Assembly: GCA_937873255.1 (NCBI GenBank)
Contig: CALMVM010000302.1
Location: 1 to 16,445, forward strand
From: an uncultured Verrucomicrobiota bacterium
GTDB lineage: Bacteria > Verrucomicrobiota > Verrucomicrobiia > Chthoniobacterales > SZAS-18
Reading direction: 5' to 3'
Length of the DNA: 16,445 nt
In this document: piece after piece, positions 1-7,055 of the stretch
How positions within the stretch are numbered: position 1 is the first letter of the stretch
How the letters are laid out: each line of letters begins with the position of its first letter
The notes under the pieces: generated by a model
Databases searched by the model: none
What the model was told of the DNA's origin: nothing
What the model saw: the letters and a program-made list of their open reading frames with translations, nothing else
Position numbers and translations under genes: made by a program

Positions 1-480
1 AGGGGATGGCTCCCAGTTGGTCATCGCATTGCAGCGTGCCCGCGAAGCCAGCGGGGATGACGTGTTCCAGGCACTTCGCCTCGCGTCCAGTCTGCCAATC
101 AAAGAAAACATCGCCGCTCGGTTGAGCATGCGTCCACAGGTAATCCTGGCGTGTACTCCCGTGCCCCGGCCCCAGGTACGCGACGGGCGTTTCGTCCACC
201 TGCACATAATCGCCGGCGAGCACGCCCGTGCGGATGGCGTCATAGATCGGGCGCGGCCAGGCCCACCCAACGGGCGAGGGTCTACCGGGGCAGATGCACG
301 CCGTGGCGCTGACGGTAGATCGCCTCTTGGCGGTAGAGCGGCAGATGGTCGGCGTACTTGGCGATCAGGATCTGGGCGAGCAACCCGGCCGTAGGCAGGC
401 CGCGCTCCTGCACGCACGGTGGCAGGGGCGCGATGACCGGAGCGGCGTCCGGCTCTCCACGACACACGAACTTGCGGCGG
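1..480 (-). pseudogene. tnpC: IS66-family transposase (TnpC), decayed fragment
   Basis: Part of the large transposase of an IS66-type insertion sequence, a DDE enzyme. Recognisable in order are a cysteine-containing lead-in (RRKFVC), the typical segment ending in SKY/AKYADHLPLYRQE and RHGVHLPR, then YVQVDETPVAYLGPGHG with the first catalytic aspartate, a YLW motif and an LQCD motif with the second. The gene is broken: the glutamine normally following HLPR is a TAG stop at 282-284, and a frameshift near 251-262 moves the rest (PIYDAIRTGVLAGDY onward) into another frame, which then stays open to the window edge. A stretch of a few residues also looks deleted at the shift. The third catalytic residue would lie outside the window. 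Its upstream end abuts a truncated primase-like gene at about 470-485, so the IS or a later deletion cut that gene. No terminal inverted repeat is visible. Confidence 0.8.
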
Positions 481-482
481 AT

Positions 483-918
483 GGTCCGTCGGCGAAGGGG
501 AAGTCCTTGAGCAGGTCGTTGAAGAACGCCACGGCGTCGTCTGCCGTCATCTCGGCGACCTGCTTGTCTTGCTGGGCAGGACGATCTTCGGGCGCGAGTC
601 GGTGTCGGAGATTTCTTTCCGGTTTGTGCGGTCGGTGCTCCCGTCGGCTGGTTGATCTGCGTCCGCTGCTTCCGGCGCAGCAGTTGTCGAAGCGGAGGGG
701 GATGATGTTCCGGTCGCCTCTTCTGGCTGAAATCCGATCTGGACCTCGGTGCCTGCGCTGGTTGGGGTGATGTCGCCAGTTGGTCTTACTGAGACGGCCT
801 GATGGAGGCCGTCCGGTCCCGTGGAAGGGACAAATTGTTCCGTTTTCAGATCGTTGCTTTTGCTTTCCTGATACTTACCCACCCCCCGACCTGTGCCGGA
901 GGGTGGGATTTTGAACAT
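483..918 (-). pseudogene. Plasmid primase/helicase-like protein, truncated and frameshifted
   Basis: Only the amino-terminal part remains. An ATG at 916-918 opens 13 nt after the stop of the preceding gene, so the two were probably co-transcribed. The first roughly 100 residues are a low-complexity, Pro/Thr/Ser/Asp-rich region; then comes RPKIVLP, and after a shift of one base near 575-590 the reading continues in another frame as QVAEMTADDAVAFFNDLLKDF and PFADGPSAA. The RPKIVLP and DFPFADGPS words resemble the region just before the ATPase core of large primase/helicase-like proteins of plasmids and phages, where the latter is normally followed by an ANALALLL-type helix. Here the sequence changes to IS66 transposase at about 470-485, so the ATPase is missing. 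The family call rests on these two short motifs and is tentative; that the gene is dead is better supported. Confidence 0.5.
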
Positions 919-930
919 GCCCAGTTGGCG

Positions 931-1434
931 TCAGTTGTCAGTTTGATCCTGATCCGCAAACTCTTCCCAGATCTCCAGTGCTCCCTGAACGAACGCTTGG
1001 ACGTAAGCGCTCTCAGGCATTTCCCGGTCACCGGTCACGGTCTCCCAGAATTCCGACACGGCCGTATAGTCACCGTCGAAATCGAGGCGGATGATGAAGA
1101 GGAACTGGACGGCATCCGCATTCCCCGAATCCGTCATGCAGGCATACCAATCAATGCTCCAGGGACCGACTGCCTGTTTTAGGCGACCGACTTCGGGCAT
1201 CGTTGCCATGCTCTCGGCCCAACGCCGTCCCTTGCAATAGCCCAAAAATTCGAACAGATCATCGTGCTCAACCTGGGAACGCTGCAACCGTTCAACGATG
1301 GAGTCGAACCGGGTAGCACGCTGTTGGACGTTGGACTCCGTTGCCTTGGCCGCCGCAGGCACCAGGGATGTCTGGCCCGCTTGAATCCGGCTGTTTTTGG
1401 ACTGCCGGGAAGTCGCTTTTGAGTTAGAATTCAT
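931..1434 (-). CDS. Acidic hypothetical protein
   Basis: A 167-residue protein of unknown family. The first 40 residues are basic and Ser/Gln/Lys-rich; the rest is acidic, with alternating helix- and strand-like stretches (FDSIVERLQ, QFLFIIRLDFDGDY) and a carboxyl end (EIWEEFADQDQTD) that is strongly negative. No signal peptide, transmembrane segment or catalytic motif is visible. I chose the ATG at 1432-1434. An alternative in-frame GTG at 1555-1557 would add 41 residues and has an AGGA eight bases upstream, but those residues look like translated leader. A good promoter lies at 1650-1678. The next gene starts 13 nt after the stop. Position between a regulator and a primase-like gene suggests a plasmid-type accessory role; this is inference only. 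Confidence 0.6.
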   Translation of the reverse strand: MNSNSKATSRQSKNSRIQAGQTSLVPAAAKATESNVQQRATRFDSIVERLQRSQVEHDDLFEFLGYCKGRRWAESMATMPEVGRLKQAVGPWSIDWYACMTDSGNADAVQFLFIIRLDFDGDYTAVSEFWETVTGDREMPESAYVQAFVQGALEIWEEFADQDQTDN

Positions 1435-1649
1435 TGTGAGGTGGTCGACTGGTTCAGTGGCACGATGCCTTGCCGACCAAAAGGCACCGTGTTTTCCACC
1501 GAAGACCACCTTCGGGTCCGTCTCACCACAAGGAGCGCCATGCTCGACTTGGAGCACCCGCAGTTTCCTACAGGTGCAGCTTGAGGACGGAAAATTCTAA
1601 ACTCTCAAATAACCGCGGTCAGGATAATCATCCCGCCGTGAACAGCCGA

Positions 1650-1678
1650 ATAGTAGCCACGATTTTTCCAGTCGTCAA
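1650..1678 (-). promoter_or_regulatory. Sigma70-like promoter upstream of the 931-1434 gene
   Basis: Read on the minus strand, TTGACG (1673-1678) is followed by exactly 17 bases and TACTAT (1650-1655): five of six and four of six matches to the consensus boxes. Transcription would start near 1643, leaving a leader of about 210 nt before the ATG at 1434, or about 85 nt before the alternative GTG at 1557. The minus-35 box is also one arm of a small hairpin (CGTCAA, GTTG, TTGACG at 1673-1688). Confidence 0.42.
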
Positions 1679-1717
1679 GTTGTTGACGGCCAACCTCGCG
1701 GCGATGGCAGTCACCGC

Positions 1718-2929
1718 CTAGGCGGCGAGGGCATAAAGGGTTGGCTCAACCTCCAGCGAGGATTCGCCAGTACGCCATTTTTCCACCCGCTCCCAGGTGA
1801 TGACGTTGTCAGGGAGCGTTTCGGGTTGATCCTCCACAGCGGCGTTGGCTGGGCGTGGAGGCACGGGCCGATATACATCCGCCGGAGTCCACGTCGCTTG
1901 GGGTCCATCGTCGGAATATTTCCTGAGCAAGGTGTGCTGCTCGCATTTCGTCGGGGCAGATGTGACGAGCGTGATCAATTCACGAGCGTTCTGTCTGCGC
2001 CTCGCCGCCCGGGCTTCCTGATCGGGAAACCAGAATGGAACGCTGGCCTGGCGATCTGCCTCCTTGTTTCCAAGCAGGCGCAGGGTTTTCAGTTCCAGGG
2101 GCGAGAAGCGACCGAATCGCTTCATGTCGCCACGGAACCGTCGCCGGTCACGGTATCCCAACTGGGCCGCCACCTCGTCCTCGTTGCGATCGGTGTACCG
2201 CAGCCAGTGGTGAGCCAGTTCGATGCGGCGGCGGAACAGCCACCGTTCAACCGGCCGGTCCAGGTAGTTCAAGCAATCCCGGCGGAAAGCTGCCGCCCCT
2301 TCGGGATACGCGTCGGCGATGCGCCGGAGATCAGTTTTGCCCAAGCACCGACTTTCGAGGAAGAGACAAAGGCGCACGCGCGGCACGAAGACGGCGTGCT
2401 TCAAAAACGTGCAAACCATCACCGGCCGGGCGGCGAGCAGGGTGGTGAACACCGCGCCGAGATCGGTGGACGCATCGGACGAATCTGTGGCTGCGGAGGC
2501 GCGGAGGGCATCACCCAGACGCTGGACCGGGTAAAAGGGCAAGGCAGGCAGGCTGATCCGGGCCGCCACTTCATCGAGACTCTCCCGATTTTGGATCAAA
2601 TCAGCCACGACACGTTGGTTGAAGAAGTAGAACACCGTGACGCCCCGGGAAAACTGTGGGCGTGGGATTTCCGTTATCAGGAACTCGCCCGGCGGAATCA
2701 GGGCAGCATCACCCTCGCGGAGCAGGACGGAATGCTGGTCACGATTCAGGATCACCGAGCCCTCGCGCGCGAGGACGAGCAGATAATCGTTCAGGCGGAT
2801 GCGCTGACGATTAAAGGCGTCGTCGCCCAGGTGGACGCGCTGGAGGCAAAAACTGCCGTGACCCCTGCTCAACAGCGTCCGCTCGGCGCGGGCGATGCGA
2901 CGCGGCCAGCTCAATGTGCGTTGGGACAT
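1718..2929 (-). CDS. AraC-family transcriptional regulator with C-terminal extension
   Basis: A 403-residue DNA-binding protein. Residues about 45-105 form a cupin-like sensor domain (DYLLVLAREGSVILNR, LREGDAALIPPGEF). Residues about 198-285 hold the two helix-turn-helix units of the AraC family; the second is clear in RRRIELAHHWLRYTD, EDEVAAQLGYRDRRRFRGD and MKRFGRFSPLELK, corresponding to the usual helix pair ending in RFGxSPxxLR. AraC proteins normally end about here, but this one continues for some 115 residues with a basic stretch (EARAARRRQNARE), a proline-rich piece and an acidic tail that I do not recognise. I chose the ATG at 2927-2929; an upstream start at 3013 would add 28 residues overlapping a hairpin downstream of the previous gene. 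It likely controls genes of the element or a host response to an effector sensed by the cupin domain. The effector cannot be inferred. Confidence 0.75.
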   Translation of the reverse strand: MSQRTLSWPRRIARAERTLLSRGHGSFCLQRVHLGDDAFNRQRIRLNDYLLVLAREGSVILNRDQHSVLLREGDAALIPPGEFLITEIPRPQFSRGVTVFYFFNQRVVADLIQNRESLDEVAARISLPALPFYPVQRLGDALRASAATDSSDASTDLGAVFTTLLAARPVMVCTFLKHAVFVPRVRLCLFLESRCLGKTDLRRIADAYPEGAAAFRRDCLNYLDRPVERWLFRRRIELAHHWLRYTDRNEDEVAAQLGYRDRRRFRGDMKRFGRFSPLELKTLRLLGNKEADRQASVPFWFPDQEARAARRRQNARELITLVTSAPTKCEQHTLLRKYSDDGPQATWTPADVYRPVPPRPANAAVEDQPETLPDNVITWERVEKWRTGESSLEVEPTLYALAA

Positions 2930-3006
2930 CTTAATTTTTGAAGAAAGGTTTTGAGCAGAGGGCAAAAAATTGGCTCGCCGGGGTGCGCTGAAGCGCTGAA
3001 TGGCGG

Positions 3007-3044
3007 AATACAAAAGGGCGGAGCAGGTACCGGCTCATTGTATT
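3007..3044 (-). terminator. Inverted repeat just after the DUF3987-like gene
   Basis: AATACAA (3007-3013) pairs with TTGTATT (3038-3044), the latter touching the stop codon of the gene. The enclosed bases contain a second dyad (GAGC and GCTC) around a GGTACC. No clear T-run follows on the minus strand, so terminator function is uncertain. Confidence 0.22.
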
Positions 3045-4552
3045 TACCCTCCGGCGTCGGTGAGCTGGACCAAGCCGTTGTCCATCCGCAGGAGATTGCG
3101 CTCGAAGCACCGGGCCAGCAACGGCTCCATGACCTCGGCGCGATGGGAGTGGAAGCCCTTGAAGAGGGTCCATTTGGACATCGGGCCTTTGACGCGCACG
3201 CGGGCGACCATCAAGTCGATCTGGGCATCGAAGTCTTGCTGTGGCGCGGCCGTCGCGGCCAGCACACCCAACTGGGCGGCACCGAGTCGTTCCATGACGC
3301 CAATGGCTTCTTCCATCGTGGCCAGATCGATCTGCTGGAGCACCTCGGACCTCAACGTGGCCAAGTGCAGGAGCAGGGTAATCTTGAGCAGTTGTTCCGG
3401 CCACCAAGCGGTGAAGCGACGGGTATTGGCACTCTGCTGCCGCAAAACGTCTTTCCGGAAGTTCAAAAAGCATTCGGCGGCCTGCGCGGACAAAACGTAC
3501 TCCACGGTTTCTCTGCGGATGCGCTCGCCCAGGACGACCTCGATCAGGTTGTGCCAGTTCTCGGTGACCTCCTCACCGGCGTGCGCCTCAGGATTGATCT
3601 CTGACCCGGCATCATTGGTGACGAGCAAGAAAGTTTCTGGTAGACCGGACGCGGCGATAGCCGGGTTGCGCCACAGGCGAGCGGTATCGTCGGGGGCGGC
3701 CAGCCAAAGATTGGTAACATATGGGGCGAGGATACTGCAGGCCGAGGCCATGTACGGTTGGCGATGCCAGGCGGCTGCCAGGTAGCGCAGCATCTCCCTC
3801 CGATCAGATGCCCGTGTGGTCTCCAAGCTGTGCAGGGCATCCCCGTACGGTGAGAAGCTCAGCACCGCGCCATCGAAGCTGCGTTGTGGCAAGGCTGGTA
3901 GATCACGCACGGCGAATCCGTCGACGATAACGAAGGGACGTTCCTCGAACTCGAAGTAATCCCAGCGTGCCGACACCTGTTCGGCCTCCTCAAGAGCCGC
4001 GGCCACCGCCGCCTGCTTACGGACTTCGGCAGGGACCGGGACGGTCAGGGGCTCACGGGCCTTTTCCCGAGGATAGCGAAGGTTGTCCAGCGCCCGGGCA
4101 CAATCAATCTCCAGTTCCATACGAGCTTGTCGGAGGTGCTTCGTCCCTTTCTCTTGGTGGGCGGCAATCTTTTTCGTCACCCATTGTTGAAAGGGAAGCA
4201 CGGCCTGGAAGGCGGCACGCTGGGCGGATGCGCCATGGGCATCCTCGACGACGACGTTGACCGCCGCCGACACGGAGCCGCCCGCAGGGTTCCTGAGAGT
4301 ACGGCCAGGTCCGATGGTGGCCGATAGGACGGCCAAACCGATGGCCGCAGCGGCGTCGGGGGCAATACCGTGTCGCCGGGTCAGCAACTCACTGAAAGGC
4401 AATAAGCAATTGATTTCATCGACCGGCGCGCAGACGGTTGTGATGGGTGGGACCGGGGGCGGAATGTAAAGCCGGTTGCCGTCGACGGGACCGCCCGACG
4501 GCGGGGGCTCAAACACGAACTGACAGGGACGGCGGCAGTCAATAGCGTTCAT
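3044..4552 (-). CDS. DUF3987-like protein (plasmid primase/helicase-type) lacking Walker A
   Basis: A 502-residue protein resembling the DUF3987 family, proteins of phages, plasmids and integrative elements thought to act in DNA replication. Supporting words: LPFSELLTRR with IGLAVLSATIGPGRTLRNP near residues 52-90, matching the usual helix before the ATPase; an AVLSFSPYGDAL segment where the family has its SxEGxxL motif; and a carboxyl part with WWPEQLLKITLLLHLA (typically WASKxxGxxARIAGLLHLA), followed by a winged-helix-like end (KGPMSKWTLFKGF). The expected P-loop (GxGKS) near residues 100-112 is replaced by NVVVEDAHGASAQRA, so nucleotide binding there is doubtful. The start is the ATG at 4550-4552, without a Shine-Dalgarno. 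It lies 238 bp from the zinc-ribbon gene and 115 bp before the AraC gene, in the same orientation. The family call is moderate; another divergent plasmid protein is possible. Confidence 0.55.
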   Translation of the reverse strand: MNAIDCRRPCQFVFEPPPSGGPVDGNRLYIPPPVPPITTVCAPVDEINCLLPFSELLTRRHGIAPDAAAAIGLAVLSATIGPGRTLRNPAGGSVSAAVNVVVEDAHGASAQRAAFQAVLPFQQWVTKKIAAHQEKGTKHLRQARMELEIDCARALDNLRYPREKAREPLTVPVPAEVRKQAAVAAALEEAEQVSARWDYFEFEERPFVIVDGFAVRDLPALPQRSFDGAVLSFSPYGDALHSLETTRASDRREMLRYLAAAWHRQPYMASACSILAPYVTNLWLAAPDDTARLWRNPAIAASGLPETFLLVTNDAGSEINPEAHAGEEVTENWHNLIEVVLGERIRRETVEYVLSAQAAECFLNFRKDVLRQQSANTRRFTAWWPEQLLKITLLLHLATLRSEVLQQIDLATMEEAIGVMERLGAAQLGVLAATAAPQQDFDAQIDLMVARVRVKGPMSKWTLFKGFHSHRAEVMEPLLARCFERNLLRMDNGLVQLTDAGG

Positions 4553-4665
4553 ATCTTATCAACTCGGGATGCGGGAGAGTTGTCAATGGTAATGGTCAGG
4601 TTGTTGGTGAAGTGCAACGTTCGGAGATCAGATCAGACGGCGGTGCGGCGGGCAGGCCTCCGAAG

Positions 4666-4693
4666 AGATGGAATCAAGCCATCTGTATTTTTT
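4666..4693 (+). terminator. Hairpin plus T-run, plus strand
   Basis: AGATGG (4666-4671), a 7-base loop and CCATCT (4679-4684) are followed by GTA and six T (4688-4693). This has the form of a weak intrinsic terminator for plus-strand transcription, although no plus-strand gene lies just upstream. It sits in the 238-bp gap between the zinc-ribbon and DUF3987-like genes, which otherwise shows no gene. Confidence 0.3.
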
Positions 4694-4764
4694 CTCGATT
4701 GGTTGCAGCTACTTTGCGAGGAACCACGGGAGTGTGAGTGCCTTCCAATGCATTTCTAGGCTTG

Positions 4765-4793
4765 TAAAACGCTATCCGACGTCCGTCGTTTTA
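4765..4793. terminator. Inverted repeat overlapping the stop of the zinc-ribbon gene
   Basis: TAAAACG (4765-4771) pairs with CGTTTTA (4787-4793), with a smaller CGACG/CGTCG dyad inside. The right arm overlaps the TAA stop of the minus-strand gene. A-rich and T-rich arms on either side would fit a weak bidirectional terminator. Confidence 0.32.
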
Positions 4794-5258
4794 ACTTAGC
4801 CGGGAGTCGTGCCCGCAAGTCGGACAGGTGAATTTACCTTTCTGCCCAACCTTGAGGTAGATGGGACACCCGCAGGCCGTGCAGGCGAACTCGGTTCGGG
4901 CAGGATCGGATCCCAAATGTTTGTCCATCAGTCCGATGACCAACGGGCACCGGCGCAGCTTTGCCTTGTGCCCGGGGCCGGGGTCGGTGATGACGCCCAG
5001 CTTCCAAAAGATGACCCGCAGGGCGTCCAGACTGGCTCGGGTGAGAGCGTGGTAGACCGGGTCGTGGCGGTGCGCCATCTCCATTTGCCACAGTTCGTTC
5101 GCTTCGATGGCCCGAGAAATGAAGTGCTCGCGGTGCTCGGGTTCCAGATGTCCCAAGGCAAGACGCACGATGCGCTCATCGCGCTTGGTGCCGTTCTCCT
5201 GGAGTGCGCGAAGGAGGCGCATAGTTGGCAGGAACTGCCCAGGTAGTTCGATTGTCAT
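4791..5258 (-). CDS. Zinc-ribbon protein of unknown function
   Basis: A 155-residue soluble protein. The first 110 residues are mostly helical and charged. Residues 126-148 form a zinc ribbon: CTAC (126-129), a further Cys at 131, then CPTC (145-148), four of which would bind one zinc ion. The spacing between the two CxxC knuckles (about 15 residues) is normal for such ribbons, which commonly serve nucleic-acid or protein binding. The start is the ATG at 5256-5258, preceded by GGACTCC but no good Shine-Dalgarno. It lies 67 bp downstream of the parB-like gene in the same direction, so it is probably in that transcription unit, and a dyad at 4765-4793 may end the transcript. I do not recognise the family beyond the ribbon; a role in element replication or gene control is inferred from position. 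Confidence 0.65.
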   Translation of the reverse strand: MTIELPGQFLPTMRLLRALQENGTKRDERIVRLALGHLEPEHREHFISRAIEANELWQMEMAHRHDPVYHALTRASLDALRVIFWKLGVITDPGPGHKAKLRRCPLVIGLMDKHLGSDPARTEFACTACGCPIYLKVGQKGKFTCPTCGHDSRLS

Positions 5259-5325
5259 AAATTCGGAGTCCGATAGTGGTCTAGGGGCGAGTTGACCGAC
5301 GTGTCGGCAGTAGTAGCAGGAAAAT

Positions 5326-6756
5326 TCAGCGCCATTTCATCACGGTTTGGAGAGTGAGCATCGCTCGCTTGAGATGGTGATTTACGTCCCGCTCGGAAAG
5401 GGACGGCAGCCCCATGGCGTGGCGGTTGAGGATTTCCGCCATCGAGATCACGAGACGCTGTTGGCCTGCGACGACCGCCGGATTGGTGCCCACGAGAGAT
5501 CCTTGCAAGGCCTGGATGGTTCTACGCGCTTTTCCGGCGGAAATCATCCCGCCTTCCTCCACGATGTCGGCGACCATCACGCCGCCGTCAGCAAGCTGGA
5601 ATGCGGTCCCGACCGAGCCTCGCTGGGCATCGGACCCTGCCGTGGAGGACGAAGATGTCATCGGACGTGTTGGATGTACGACATCCGGCCGACCTGCCGG
5701 ATCATTCACCGTCGATGATTGGGCGGAGTCCTCTTTTTCGGGCAGGTGCTGGTCGCGGAAGATCGTGGAGACTTCTGTATCTGAGTCGGGCTTGGCGTCG
5801 TCAGTCACTACGGTAAGGATTGGCGGAGGTGTTTGCGGCAGTGACTGGAGTGATCCGGTGGTATTGTCGACAGTGTCGGCCGCCTGAGTGTTTTCGCCGG
5901 GTTGCCCTTGGTCATTCTTGGTGGCAACTTCTTTGCTTTGCGCGACGGACCTCCGGGTTGACGTCTTCGGCTCACCCTTAACCCATCTGTGGGATACCGC
6001 CGCGGTGTGAGCGGCATCGACCTTTTTGTCGTGAAGAAGCTTCCGCAGCTTGGCGGCATCGGGATCGTCGTTGGCCAGCAGGCGATCAAGGACCTTGATC
6101 ATCTCCAGCCCCTTCTTGGCGGTGGCCCAAGACCAGCCAACCTTTTTGGCGGCGATGTCACGGGCCTTGCCCACGGTCTTCTCCGCGCCACCCTGTGTTA
6201 ATTTTAACACAGGGTTCTTACCTTGGAGCATCCGGGCCCTCGCCCGCTCCGACTCGATGCGGAGGTACACGGCAAACTCTCGTACGCGCTGTTCGTTATT
6301 CTTGTTGCGGCTGCGGTTGGCTTCGAGGAGCAACTCCTCAATGGCCACGGCGTCGTGGCCGGGGTCGAGGAAGAGGACGGGAACTGCGGCCAGCCCTGCG
6401 GCTCCGGCGGCCTTCAGTCGCCGGTGACCATCGACGACGACATGCGCGGCGGTGGCATGAAGGGGGTTGATCACGCCGAGGGTTTTGATACTGGCGATCA
6501 AATCATCATCTACGGGTTCGTCACCGTAGACGGCGGCGTTCGTGCGGTGAGGCTTGAGGGCATCGACGGCGACTTGGGTAACGCTGACGACATCCGCTGG
6601 CTGGGCAGCAGGGACATCCGTCTGGCTGGGGTCGACAACGAGAGCCGTCTGAGGATCGTCAGGAGGTGCGAGTGGCACGGTTGAAGCCGGGGTGAAAGGC
6701 AGTTCCAGCGTGTCGTTCTCTGGCAAGGTAGTCGATGTCGTTTCGGTGGTAATCAT
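5326..6756 (-). CDS. ParB/Srx-fold nuclease-domain protein
   Basis: A 476-residue protein with a ParB-type amino-terminal domain at residues about 60-135: VAVDALKPHRTNAAVYGDEP, DDLIASIKTLGVINPLH, then the hallmark VVVDGHRRLKAAGAAG, where a GxRR motif binds CTP in canonical ParB, followed by VPVLFL. A helical region (about 140-230) includes KARDIAAKKVGWSWATAKKG, a likely DNA-binding helix-turn-helix. The remaining 240 residues start low-complexity and end in a helical segment (ALQGSLVGTNPAVVAGQQRL). No ParA is next to it, so it may be a replication, regulatory or stand-alone ParB-like factor instead of a classical partition protein. The first 55 residues are Thr/Pro-rich and probably disordered. 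The start is the ATG at 6754-6756, with a G-poor leader and no Shine-Dalgarno. A 26-bp palindrome lies inside the gene at 6190-6215. Confidence 0.78.
   Translation of the reverse strand: MITTETTSTTLPENDTLELPFTPASTVPLAPPDDPQTALVVDPSQTDVPAAQPADVVSVTQVAVDALKPHRTNAAVYGDEPVDDDLIASIKTLGVINPLHATAAHVVVDGHRRLKAAGAAGLAAVPVLFLDPGHDAVAIEELLLEANRSRNKNNEQRVREFAVYLRIESERARARMLQGKNPVLKLTQGGAEKTVGKARDIAAKKVGWSWATAKKGLEMIKVLDRLLANDDPDAAKLRKLLHDKKVDAAHTAAVSHRWVKGEPKTSTRRSVAQSKEVATKNDQGQPGENTQAADTVDNTTGSLQSLPQTPPPILTVVTDDAKPDSDTEVSTIFRDQHLPEKEDSAQSSTVNDPAGRPDVVHPTRPMTSSSSTAGSDAQRGSVGTAFQLADGGVMVADIVEEGGMISAGKARRTIQALQGSLVGTNPAVVAGQQRLVISMAEILNRHAMGLPSLSERDVNHHLKRAMLTLQTVMKWR
6190..6215. repeat. 26-bp perfect palindrome inside the parB-like gene
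   Basis: Twelve-base arms, ACCCTGTGTTAA (6190-6201) and its exact complement (6204-6215), flank two T. The AT-rich core sits in a GC-rich gene and encodes NPVLKLTQG, using TTA, AAA, TTA and ACA codons that the rest of the gene largely avoids. It could be a protein-binding site, for example for the ParB-like protein itself, as parS sites lie in or near parB genes in other bacteria. Function is inferred. Confidence 0.6.
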
Positions 6757-6870
6757 GGTCGTTGTTTACGTGTTGGAAGATTTCGAATGGCTCAATGTTA
6801 GGAGGAGTAGGGGTAGGATTGGATTGTTGAATGGTCGATGGACTCTCGGTCGGACCTGACGGCGGCCTCG

Positions 6871-6949
6871 TGGTCGGCCCCGTCGCTGCCCTGCCCGACC
6901 CCGGCTGGCGCTCGGGGTCGAGCCTGCCCACCGCTTTGGGGGCCGACCA
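6871..6949. repeat. Nested inverted repeats
   Basis: Outer arms TGGTCGGCCCC (6871-6881) and GGGGCCGACCA (6939-6949) are perfect complements over 11 bp. Between them CGACCCCG (6896-6903) pairs with CGGGGTCG (6913-6920) around a 9-base loop. Together they could form a cruciform or a two-level RNA stem. Confidence 0.65.
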
Positions 6950-6970
6950 GCCACCTACGACATTTTCTCC

Positions 6971-6982
6971 GAGGGAATGACG
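6971..6982. repeat. 12-bp direct repeat, copy downstream of rep
   Basis: GAGGGAATGACG here is identical to 7736-7747, so the copies lie on either side of the rep gene, both in non-coding DNA. Candidate Rep-binding or recombination repeat. Confidence 0.4.
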
Positions 6983-6986
6983 GTGC

Positions 6987-7002
6987 GGCCGCTAAAGCGG
7001 CC
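6987..7002. repeat. GC-rich hairpin GGCCGC-TAAA-GCGGCC
   Basis: A perfect 6-bp stem with a four-base TAAA loop, 54 bp after the stop of rep and immediately after a copy of the 12-bp direct repeat. No T-run follows in either direction, so an origin or protein-binding dyad is as likely as a terminator. Confidence 0.45.
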
Positions 7003-7055
7003 CTCCGCCAATCTCACGGTCATTGTTTGTTGAGGTTTTTTCTGTACTTGAGCGG

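Larger units (their letters stand above)
6757..7055. other. Structured spacer between rep and parB-like genes; candidate origin region
   Basis: No convincing gene is seen in these 299 bases. The part next to parB is pyrimidine-rich and G-poor on the minus strand (its leader). The middle holds nested inverted repeats (6871-6949), then one copy of a 12-bp direct repeat (6971-6982) and a GC-rich hairpin (6987-7002). Rolling-circle elements often carry their double- or single-strand origin as such dyads near rep. That this is the origin is inference; no nick site is identified. Confidence 0.4.

Noticed and set aside
1826..2941. 371-residue open frame on the plus strand
   Set aside because: Exact antisense of the AraC-type regulator; composition is that of a shadow frame in GC-rich DNA and no domain is recognisable.
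2951..3604. 217-residue open frame on the plus strand
   Set aside because: Antisense of the DUF3987-like gene, with no independent support.
5296..5307. Small dyad CCGAC-GT-GTCGG after the parB-like gene
   Set aside because: Only a 5-bp stem with a two-base loop and no T-run; common by chance in GC-rich DNA.
6659..6931. 90-residue minus-strand frame upstream of the parB-like gene
   Set aside because: Proline/threonine-rich translation of the leader and dyad region, overlapping the true parB start in another frame.
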